Positions 1 to 6,542 of a stretch of DNA of 33,418 bases are shown here, piece by piece (within the stretch, counting starts at the first letter, position 1; each line of letters begins with the position of its first letter). A program made the position numbers and the translations under genes. The notes beneath the pieces are model-generated. The model was not told the DNA's origin and searched no databases. It saw nothing but the letters and a program-made list of their open reading frames with translations. Location of the stretch: assembly GCA_028282595.1 (NCBI GenBank), contig JANQHQ010000012.1:1-33418 (forward strand), written 5' to 3'. The stretch is from Chlorobium sp. Its GTDB lineage: Bacteria; Bacteroidota; Chlorobiia; Chlorobiales; Chlorobiaceae.

Positions 1-276
1 TTGGTGACGACGCTTCGGCTTCGCCTTGCTTGGTGACAACGCCTGACGGTGTCAGGCTTAGTGATGTCGCTCGGGCTTCGCCGAGCTTAGAGACGACGCT
101 CGGACTCCGTCGGGCTTGGTGAGGAGTAAACCGCCAACTGGGAAAATACCTCAAGGGCTGTCGTGCCATTACTTTTAACTCGTCACTAAGCCCGATACCA
201 ATCGGGCGTCGTCACCAAGCGCCCGGCGAAGCCGGCGCGACGTCACCAAGTCTGGCATAGCCGGACGTCGTCACTA
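1..276. repeat. Two-armed array of ~29-bp hairpin repeat units, copy 1
   Basis: The left arm (about 1-122) has GGTGACGACG-like boxes starting near 3, 32, 60, 89 and 118, so the period is 28-29 bp. Between boxes lie short variable stretches, most of which are inverted repeats, for example GCCTGAC/GTCAGGC around a 3-nt loop at 41-57. The right arm (181-276) carries the same box in reverse orientation (GTCACCAAG or GTCACTAAG), again alternating with stems: GCCCGAT/ATCGGGC, CCGGC/GCCGG, and GTCTGGC/GCCGGAC with one G-T pair. The centre (123-180) contains CCGCCAACTG, which recurs in the copy near 8828. The left end may continue beyond the window. No coding potential is seen. I do not recognise a named family. 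The stretch upstream of the first gene at 314 is entirely this element plus a short leader. Confidence 0.85.
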
Positions 277-313
277 TTACACATACAATTATTCAGGTCA
301 AGGAAGAAAACTA

Positions 314-802
314 ATGGAAAACGGTTCGCTTATTCTCTGGATTGCGGCGCTTCTCCTTGTTGGAGTTGGGATCGCCGGAATGGTTGTTCCGGCGCTTCCG
401 GGTATTGTGCTGCTTTTCGCCGGTCTGGTCGTGGCGGCGTGGGCCGACGGTTTCGCCTATGTCGGGGGAGGAACCATCGCGCTGCTCGGAGGGCTCGCCC
501 TTGCGGGTTACGCGCTCGATTTCCTCGCGGGAGCTCTCGGCGCAGGTGTTTTCGGCGCGGGAAAACAGGCGGTTTTCGGCGCGGTCGCCGGAACCGTGGC
601 GGGTATGTTTTTCGGTCTGCCGGGCTTGATCGCGGGGCCTTTTTTCGGGGCCTTCGCCGCCGAGCTGATCGTCCGGCGCGATCTTTTCGCCGCAGGGCTC
701 TCCGGCTTCGGGGCCTGGATCGGCATGGTGGCGGGAACGGCGGCGAAGGTCGCGGTCGCCGCGGTCATGATCGGAGTGTTTGTCATCGCAAGATTTTTCT
801 GA
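314..802 (+). CDS. DUF456 family small integral membrane protein
   Basis: A 162-residue, almost wholly hydrophobic protein with no catalytic motif. Membrane segments are visible near residues 5-25, 28-45, 50-75, 85-110 and 130-160. They are rich in glycine and alanine (small-residue zippers such as GALGAGVFGAG and GAVAGTVAGMFFGLPG). The early VVPALPG stretch and the repeated G-rich turns match the DUF456 family, whose function is not established. The start is preceded by AAGGAAG about 7 bases upstream. The aminotransferase gene begins 14 bases after the stop, so the two are probably co-transcribed, but no functional link is evident. The family call comes from recognising the pattern and is fairly secure. 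Confidence 0.8.
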   Translation: MENGSLILWIAALLLVGVGIAGMVVPALPGIVLLFAGLVVAAWADGFAYVGGGTIALLGGLALAGYALDFLAGALGAGVFGAGKQAVFGAVAGTVAGMFFGLPGLIAGPFFGAFAAELIVRRDLFAAGLSGFGAWIGMVAGTAAKVAVAAVMIGVFVIARFF

Positions 803-816
803 ACGGAGTACGATCC

Positions 817-1974
817 ATGAGCATCGGGTTGAGCGCGCGGTGCGACTGCGTCATGCAGTCTGAAATAAGGATGATGTCCGTCGAATGCGCCCGGGAGGGC
901 GGCATCAACCTTTCGCAGGGGGTGTGCGACACTCCTGTACCCCCGGTCGTTCGTGCGGGGGCCGCCGGAGCGATTGAGGCCGGCCGCAACAACTATACCC
1001 ATTACGCCGGGATCAGGAGTCTCCGGACCGCGATCGCAGGGAAATATCGCAGTCTTTACGGCATGGAAGTGGACCCGCACCGTGAGATCATCGTCAGTGC
1101 GGGGGCCACCGGTGCCATGTACTGTGTGTTCCAGGCCCTGCTGAATCCGGGAGACGAGGTGATCGTGTTCGAACCGTACTACGGTTATCATGTCAGCACC
1201 CTCCGGGCGTCGGGTGCCCGGCCTGTTTTCGTGCGTCTCGAACCTCCGGCATGGTCTTTCGGCGCTTCCGGTCTCCGGGCGGCGATTACGCCGGGAACGA
1301 AGGCGATTCTCGTCAACACTCCCGGCAACCCCTCGGGCAAGGTCTTTTCGAGAGAGGAGATCGGGCTGATAGCCGATGTTGCGAAAACACACGACCTGTT
1401 CGTTTTCACCGACGAGATCTACGAGCATTTTCTCTATGACGGCGCGCGGCATCTCTCCCCGGCGATGGAGGAAGGAATGCGGGAGCGGACGATCGTGGTT
1501 TCCGGCCTCTCCAAGACGTTCAGCGTGACCGGCTGGCGGATCGGCTACGTTGTGTGCGATGCCCGGTGGGCCGGGGCCATCGGGTACTTCAACGACCTGT
1601 TCTACGTCTGTGCGCCGGCACCGCTGCAAGCCGGTGTCGCCGACGGGCTCGAAAGCCTCGGCGAGAGCTATTACAAGGGGCTTTCGGAAGAGTACGAGGC
1701 GAAGAGGGACCGTTTCTGCGAGGTGCTCCGGGAGGTCGGCCTGACACCCGGCGTGCCGCGCGGGGCATACTATGTTCTTGCCGACACCTCCGGCATACCC
1801 GGAAAGACGAGCCGTGAGAAGGCGATGTACATACTGCGAAGGGCCGGTGTCGCGAGCGTGCCCGGAAGTGCGTTCTATCACGACGGGGGCGGGGACGATC
1901 TCGTCAGGTTCTGTTTCGCCAAGGAGCAGACCGTACTCGACGACGCCTGCCGGCGCTTGAAAAGGCTCGGATGA
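817..1974 (+). CDS. Class I/II PLP-dependent aminotransferase (aspartate aminotransferase-like)
   Basis: A 385-residue fold-type I aminotransferase, expected to move an amino group between an amino acid and a 2-oxo acid in the cytoplasm. Visible hallmarks are NLSQGVCDTP near the N-terminus, the YGYHVS stretch after the VSAGATGAMY cofactor-binding loop, NTPGNPSGKV, FTDEIYEHF with the Asp that contacts the PLP ring nitrogen, and SGLSKTFSVTGWRIGY with the Schiff-base Lys. The C-terminal Arg that binds the substrate carboxylate lies in LVRFCFA. The ATG at 817 is chosen over an in-frame upstream start at 439, because that extension is a shadow of the DUF456 gene and GGAG sits about 9 bases before 817. 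Substrate cannot be told from sequence. Aspartate and aromatic/kynurenine-type aminotransferases share these motifs. Confidence 0.88.
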   Translation: MSIGLSARCDCVMQSEIRMMSVECAREGGINLSQGVCDTPVPPVVRAGAAGAIEAGRNNYTHYAGIRSLRTAIAGKYRSLYGMEVDPHREIIVSAGATGAMYCVFQALLNPGDEVIVFEPYYGYHVSTLRASGARPVFVRLEPPAWSFGASGLRAAITPGTKAILVNTPGNPSGKVFSREEIGLIADVAKTHDLFVFTDEIYEHFLYDGARHLSPAMEEGMRERTIVVSGLSKTFSVTGWRIGYVVCDARWAGAIGYFNDLFYVCAPAPLQAGVADGLESLGESYYKGLSEEYEAKRDRFCEVLREVGLTPGVPRGAYYVLADTSGIPGKTSREKAMYILRRAGVASVPGSAFYHDGGGDDLVRFCFAKEQTVLDDACRRLKRLG

Positions 1975-2010
1975 ACGGACGCTCTTCCGGCGGTATGGAG
2001 GAAAAAAAAT

Positions 2011-2396
2011 GAAACCGGAACTGTAAGCCGAATTCTGTCCCCCGCCAGGAGCGGGGCTGCAGTCATTTATCTGTGCGGCTCACCCGGAAACTCTCTGTAC
2101 GGAATTGAGCGGACCACTCTCTTTCCTTGCGGAAAAGCTTCCCTATTTGGCCTTGCATCGGGGAGGTTTTCATAGCACGCGCCATTACTGACGCGCCTGG
2201 TGGTCTCTTACACCCCCTTTTCACCCTTACCCCGCTAAGCCGGGGCGGTATGCTTTCTGTTGCACTCTCTGTGACGAACGGCTTGCGCCTCCGCCCCCGG
2301 TCTTGAGCCGAGGCTCTCGACCGGCACCCTGTCCTGCGATGTTCGGACTTTCCTCCGGCGGTTCGTGAACCGTCGGCGACTGCACGTTCCGGTTTC
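2011..2396 (-). ncRNA. rnpB: RNase P RNA, bacterial type A
   Basis: Read on the minus strand, the RNA starts with GAAACCGGAACG. It ends with ACAGTTCCGGTTTC, which pairs with the start to form helix P1. The conserved core is easy to follow: GGAGGAAAGTCCG (5' part of P4 and CR-I), ACAGAAA, a GTAAGAGACCACC block, GATGCAAGGCCAAATAGGG, AGATAAATGACTGC, and the near-universal ACAGAATTCGGCTTA near the 3' end. Length is about 386 nt, usual for type A. It is the catalytic RNA that removes 5' leaders from pre-tRNA. It lies between an aminotransferase gene on the other strand and a zinc-ribbon protein gene on the same strand. The region 2397-2674 just upstream holds no gene that I can support and presumably carries its promoter. 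Confidence 0.97.
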
Positions 2397-2674
2397 AATA
2401 ACGTAAACGGCAACAAGGTAAAATAAACCATTTTTCCGACTCCGGAGTTCAGAATCCGGATTCCGGAAAGGTCGGCCGGAATTTGCGGCGGGGAGGCTGC
2501 CCCCGTAGCGGAACCAGGTCGGGGAAGAGGATGGTTTCGATGCGATCGTACGCGCGGGCTTACGGAGGGATTCTCTCTGCCGGGCGCTCAGGGCGGGGGA
2601 GAGACTTTGCGGGTTTGCTGCCGTTCCGGACATGGGGCCGGTTCGGGCGCCGGAACAGAGCGCCCGTGAGGCTG

Positions 2675-3481
2675 TCAGCTCTGTTCGGCGGCCTCCTCGA
2701 AAAGCCGTTCATGCACGACGACGCGTCCGCAGGATTCGCAGAGGTAAAATCCGCCCTGGACGATCAGCGTGTGCCGGTTTGTCGGAACCCTCGTGTTGCA
2801 ACCCGAACAGGCGTGGCGATGCAGCTTGACGAGGGCGTTCTGCACACCGCCTTTTTTCAGATGCTCGTACTTGGAGAGCAGGCGCTTGGCATCTTTCTCG
2901 ACGATCTGTTTCTGCTCATCGATCTGTTGCCGGAGGGCGCTCACCTCGCTCGAGGTTTCTACGATAATGCTTTCGAGCTCCTCTTTCTTCTGCTCGACCT
3001 GCTCACTGAGGTCCTTGAGTTGCTCGGCAAGAACGTCGTCGGGCATCATCTCTTCCGAGATCTCGTCGTAGCGGTTCTCGGCGATGAGCTGGCGGCCTTT
3101 CTCCTGCATCTCGGCGGTTTTCTGTTCGTTCTGGGCGATGTCCTGGAGCAGGATTTCTGCCTGTGCGATCTCTTTTTCCTCGTACTCGATCTGCTTCGAA
3201 AGCGCGTCGTACTCCTTGTTGTTGCGCGCAAGCGTCTGCTTCTCCTTGAATGACTTGATCTTCGAACGGCAGCTTTCCATGGCCTCGTTGAGCTTCCGGC
3301 GCGTACTTTCGTGATCCTCGGCGATTTTTTCCCGCGCTTCGATCTGCTTCTTGATAAAGGCGATATCCTCTTCGAGGGCGTCGATCTCTTCAGGAAGGCC
3401 TTTCTGGAGACTCAGCAGGCTCTCTATCTGATTGTCGAGATATTGCAGCCGAACGATGAGATTGATTTTTGTATGGTCCAC
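2675..3481 (-). CDS. Coiled-coil protein with C-terminal C4 zinc ribbon (CdsZ/zf-RING_7 type)
   Basis: 268 residues. Residues 1 to about 215 are strongly charged heptad-like helix (long runs rich in E, K, Q and R), expected to form an antiparallel coiled-coil hairpin. The tail carries two CxxC pairs, CSGC (about 225-228) and CESCG (about 248-251), forming a C4 zinc ribbon. This arrangement matches the PF02591 family, including chlamydial CdsZ and Helicobacter HP0958 (FlgZ). Roles reported for relatives range from secretion and flagellar accessory to RNA binding. No flagellar or type III genes are near here, so the specific role is open. The first in-frame start is GTG at 3481, with no clear ribosome-binding site. 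The gene lies between tRNA-Leu and rnpB on the same strand and follows a strong terminator at 3510-3535. Confidence 0.8.
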   Translation of the reverse strand: MDHTKINLIVRLQYLDNQIESLLSLQKGLPEEIDALEEDIAFIKKQIEAREKIAEDHESTRRKLNEAMESCRSKIKSFKEKQTLARNNKEYDALSKQIEYEEKEIAQAEILLQDIAQNEQKTAEMQEKGRQLIAENRYDEISEEMMPDDVLAEQLKDLSEQVEQKKEELESIIVETSSEVSALRQQIDEQKQIVEKDAKRLLSKYEHLKKGGVQNALVKLHRHACSGCNTRVPTNRHTLIVQGGFYLCESCGRVVVHERLFEEAAEQS

Positions 3482-3509
3482 TACAGCGATATTTAGGATT
3501 TACGGAAAT

Positions 3510-3535
3510 AAAAAAGCACCTCCGGAAAAAGGTGC
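3510..3535 (-). terminator. Rho-independent terminator after tRNA-Leu
   Basis: Reading the minus strand, GCACCT pairs with AGGTGC around an 8-base loop and is followed at once by six T residues (3510-3515). It lies about 100 bases downstream of the tRNA-Leu 3' end and about 28 bases before the zinc-ribbon gene, so it separates the two transcription units. Confidence 0.8.
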
Positions 3536-3632
3536 AGTATGCTCAGGTGCTTATGCGACAGAAAAAACTACGGGTGTACGACAGATATCTCCGAAAACAG
3601 TTGCTTCCATATCGATCGATTCAGCTTTGTTG

Positions 3633-3714
3633 TGCCCGAAAGGAGATTCGAACTCCTACACCTTGCGGCGCTCGCCCCTGAAACGAGTGCGTCTACCAAT
3701 TCCGCCATTCGGGC
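3633..3714 (-). tRNA. tRNA-Leu, anticodon CAG
   Basis: The minus strand begins GCCCGAA and ends TTCGGGC plus a discriminator A, a perfect 7-bp acceptor stem. The D-arm reads GGCGGAATTGGTAGACGC, a class II pattern. The anticodon stem CTCGT/GCGAG closes a loop TTCAGGG, giving anticodon CAG. A short variable arm (GCGCCGCAAGGTGT region) and a T-arm GGAGTTCGAATCTCC follow. This is a class II tRNA of 82 nt without CCA. CCA is not encoded (CAA follows), so it must be added after transcription. It decodes CUG. Confidence 0.97.
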
Positions 3715-3785
3715 ATGAATACACGGTCTTTGCGGCTACCCTAATAATACAGTCTTTTTAGGGATTTTGCCAAAAAGAACGGGCC

Positions 3786-3965
3786 TTACTTAATCTCTTT
3801 ATGCGCAGTGTGCCTTTTGAGATTCGGGTTGTACTTCTTCAGCACCAGACGTTCGGTGTTGTTTTTCTTGTTTTTCGTCGTGGTGTAGCGCGAGGGTGTC
3901 AATCCTTCTTTCCTGGCTTCAGTGCACTCGAGCGTGACGATAACCCTGTTTTCTTTTTTTGCCAT
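3786..3965 (-). CDS. rpmG: 50S ribosomal protein L33
   Basis: A 59-residue basic protein starting MAKKENRVIVTLECTEA, with SRYTTTKNKKN in the middle and LVLKKYNPNLKRHTAHKEIK at the end. This is the standard L33 pattern. The zinc-binding CxxC pairs of the C+ form are absent (only one Cys, at position 14), so it is the C- form that folds without zinc. A longer reading frame continues upstream to 4037. The ATG at 3965 is chosen because the family starts there and AAGGGAAGG lies just before it. It sits upstream of tRNA-Leu on the same strand. L33 is a large-subunit protein near the E site. Confidence 0.95.
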   Translation of the reverse strand: MAKKENRVIVTLECTEARKEGLTPSRYTTTKNKKNNTERLVLKKYNPNLKRHTAHKEIK

Positions 3966-4165
3966 CCTTCCCTTACGGATAAATTGTTGACGGTGAGCAG
4001 CAAATATAGAGGATCCATCCCGATTTTGCAAGATCAATTTGTTTGGTTACGGTTTAACCGCTATTATCCATAACGATCCGTTCAGGCATCATGCCGGGCC
4101 GCTTGCCCCCGTTATCCCGAACGCGCTGAAAGAGCGGGTCCCGGTGTTTTCTCAATTTTTTCAAA

Positions 4166-5434
4166 ATGGATACTCGAGACGTGTTTGACACCAGTTACTT
4201 CCCGTATTGCAACGGAGCTCTCTTTTGTGAAGGCGTGTCGCTCGAAAAGCTTGCCGACGAATACAAAACGCCCCTCTACGTAACGAGCCGCAACAGTCTT
4301 GTCGGCCAGTACAGGGCTTTCGAGCAGGCGTTTTCGGAACTCGATCATTTCACCTGTTTCTCCGTCAAGGCCAATTTCAACATCCACGTCATCAAGGCGC
4401 TCGCCGACGAAGGGTGCGGTTGTGATGTCAATTCCGGCGGTGAATTGTACCGTGCGCTGCAGGCGGGGGTTTCACCGGAAAAAATCATCATGGCGGGGGT
4501 GGGCAAGACCGCGTCCGATATCGAATACGCCCTGCGGACAGGCATTCTCATGCTCAAGGCGGAATCGCTGTCCGAATTGCGACTGATCAACGAGATAGCC
4601 GTGCGTTCCGGCCTTGCGGCGCGTGTCGGCATCAGGGTCAATCCCAACGTTACCGCCGAAACGCATCCCTACATCACGACGGGCGACAGTAAGGAGAAGT
4701 TCGGGATCGACGAGACGGACCTCGGCGAGGTGTTCACCCTGCTCCGGGGAATGAACGGCGTCGAGCTGACGGCTATCGACATGCATATCGGCTCGCAGAT
4801 TTTCGATCGCGATTTCTACCAGGCGGCTGCGGAGAAACTTCTCGACGTGCTTGCGGCGGCCCGTTCCGCCGGATTCGATATCCGGTATTTCGATATCGGG
4901 GGAGGATTTCCGGTCACCTACGAACCACAGAAACCCGCGCCTCCGGTTGAGTATTTCGCCTCGATCCTCGTTCCGCTTCTGGAAAAGACCGGAACGACGG
5001 TTATTTTCGAGCCCGGCAGGTTCATTGCGGCCAATTCGACGGTTCTCCTCACCAGGGTGATCTACAGAAAGCACAACCATACGGGAAAGGAGTTCGTCAT
5101 CGTCGATGCGGGCATGACCGAACTGATCCGTCCGGCCCTCTACCAGTCGCATCACGAGATCGTTCCCTTGCGCCAGCACGGCTCGACGATGGTCGCCGAT
5201 ATCGTGGGACCGGTCTGCGAATCGGGCGACTTTTTCGCCAGGGCCCGCACGATCGATGCGGTAAACGAGGGCGAACTGCTGGCGATTTTTTCGGCGGGAG
5301 CCTACTGTTCCGTCATGTCGAGCAACTACAACGGCCGCCTGCGTCCGGCCGAGGTCATGGTGGACGGCGAGAGAGCGACACTCATCCGGAAGCGCGACAC
5401 CTATGAACAGCTCGTCCAGAACGAGATGTTTTGA
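4166..5434 (+). CDS. lysA: Diaminopimelate decarboxylase
   Basis: 422 residues, PLP-dependent fold-type III (alanine-racemase-like barrel plus C-terminal beta domain). It decarboxylates meso-diaminopimelate to L-lysine, the last step of lysine synthesis. PLP forms its Schiff base with Lys68 in FSVKANFN. HIGSQI (His207), the glycine-rich FDIGGGFP phosphate-binding loop, EPGRFIAAN, and the catalytic Cys in PVCESGD are all present. GAYCSVMSSNYNGRLRP is the typical C-terminal signature. The ornithine-type specificity motif is not seen, so DAP is the better substrate call. No strong ribosome-binding site precedes the ATG at 4166. It is convergent with metF, with about 119 bases between the stops and no clear terminator there. 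It appears intact and monocistronic. Confidence 0.95.
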   Translation: MDTRDVFDTSYFPYCNGALFCEGVSLEKLADEYKTPLYVTSRNSLVGQYRAFEQAFSELDHFTCFSVKANFNIHVIKALADEGCGCDVNSGGELYRALQAGVSPEKIIMAGVGKTASDIEYALRTGILMLKAESLSELRLINEIAVRSGLAARVGIRVNPNVTAETHPYITTGDSKEKFGIDETDLGEVFTLLRGMNGVELTAIDMHIGSQIFDRDFYQAAAEKLLDVLAAARSAGFDIRYFDIGGGFPVTYEPQKPAPPVEYFASILVPLLEKTGTTVIFEPGRFIAANSTVLLTRVIYRKHNHTGKEFVIVDAGMTELIRPALYQSHHEIVPLRQHGSTMVADIVGPVCESGDFFARARTIDAVNEGELLAIFSAGAYCSVMSSNYNGRLRPAEVMVDGERATLIRKRDTYEQLVQNEMF

Positions 5435-5553
5435 GGGATGTCGATGCGTTCGTTGTTGATTCGTTGAGCTGTCGGTATTGCAACCCCCGTTTTACGGCCT
5501 CCCGGTGAGAGGTACGGAGCTTGCCGGTCATCTCAGGCGGTCAGCCGTTCTTT

Positions 5554-6453
5554 TCAGGCGGTTTTGCCGGTCGAGATGTTTTCGAAGATTTTGCGGGTCG
5601 CTTCGGCGTTGTTGAGCGTGTAGAAGTGGATGCCCCCGATGTGGTTGTCTATCAGTTCCTGCACCTGCGCGGTCGCCCACTCGATACCGATTTTCGCGAC
5701 CTCGCCGTCGTCGGGCGCTTCGAGCACCTTCCTCAGGAGTCGCGCCGGAATCCGGGCGCCGAGTGCGAGTTCGGACATGCGTATCAGGCCTTTTTTCGTC
5801 GTGACCGGCATGATGCCCGGTATGACCGGAACGTCGATGCCCGCCAGCGAGCACCGTTCGACGAAATCGACGTAATCCCTGTTGTCGAAAAAGAGCTGGG
5901 TGACGATGTAGTCGGCTCCCGCATCCACCTTTGCCTTCAGATGCTCGATCTCCCTGAGCCTGTTCGGTGTCTGGGGATGGCCCTCGGGAAAACCGGCCAC
6001 GCCGATGCCGACAGCGGGAAAGTTCTCCACGATGAACCTGACGAGATCGATGGCGTGAGGGAAGTCCTTCGTCGCTTCGGCATAGGACGAAGCGTCGGGA
6101 GGGAGGTCGCCGCGGAGCGCCAGCACGTTCGTGATGCCGTGGTCCCGGTAGTTGGCGAGGATGTCCGCGATCTCCTTCTTGCCGGAACAGATACAGGTAA
6201 GATGGGAAACGACCGTGAGGCCGGTCTCCTTCTGGATCCTCGTGACAAGGTCGTGCGTCCGGTTGCGCGTGGACCCTCCCGCCCCGTAGGTGACGCTGAC
6301 ATAGGACGGGTTGTACGGGATGAGCTCCGAGATGGTCCGGAACAGTTTTTCCCAGTCCTCGTGTTTTTTCGGGGGAAAGAATTCGAAACTGAAAACGGGT
6401 TCGCGGGCGGAACTGAGGATCTCTTTAACTAACATGCAGCAACTGTTTTGCAT
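5554..6453 (-). CDS. metF: 5,10-methylenetetrahydrofolate reductase
   Basis: 299 residues, FAD-dependent TIM-barrel reductase giving 5-methyl-THF for methionine synthesis. The N-terminal FSFEFFPPK carries the conserved catalytic Glu. SVTYGAGGSTR, TCICSGKKEI, NVLALRGDLPPD (with the folate-interacting Asp), IGVAGFPEGHP, TQLFFDN and PVIPGIMPV follow in the family order. Length matches bacterial MetF, which lacks the eukaryotic regulatory domain. Two starts are possible, 6453 or an internal ATG at 6435 (MLVKEIL). Neither has a convincing ribosome-binding site, and the first is listed. Its 5' end is 89 bases from that of comEC, so the two genes are divergent. Confidence 0.95.
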   Translation of the reverse strand: MQNSCCMLVKEILSSAREPVFSFEFFPPKKHEDWEKLFRTISELIPYNPSYVSVTYGAGGSTRNRTHDLVTRIQKETGLTVVSHLTCICSGKKEIADILANYRDHGITNVLALRGDLPPDASSYAEATKDFPHAIDLVRFIVENFPAVGIGVAGFPEGHPQTPNRLREIEHLKAKVDAGADYIVTQLFFDNRDYVDFVERCSLAGIDVPVIPGIMPVTTKKGLIRMSELALGARIPARLLRKVLEAPDDGEVAKIGIEWATAQVQELIDNHIGGIHFYTLNNAEATRKIFENISTGKTA

Positions 6454-6542
6454 CGATTCTGAAATGAGGTAATATACAAAACTAAGTACAGCGCGCGGTA
6501 ATAATAATAACAGGAGTACGGAACCCTTTCACGCCTCATGCC

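Noticed and set aside
1..276. Possible CRISPR array
   Set aside because: The repeats are short and imperfect, the intervals are only about 14-20 nt and self-complementary, the two arms face opposite ways, and no cas gene is in the window.
439..816. N-terminal extension of the aminotransferase
   Set aside because: It overlaps the DUF456 gene in another frame, reads as Arg-rich noise, and a better start with GGAG lies at 817.
3737..3768. CCCTAA/TTAGGG hairpin as a terminator for L33
   Set aside because: The stem is 6 bp with a long loop, and no T-run follows on the minus strand.
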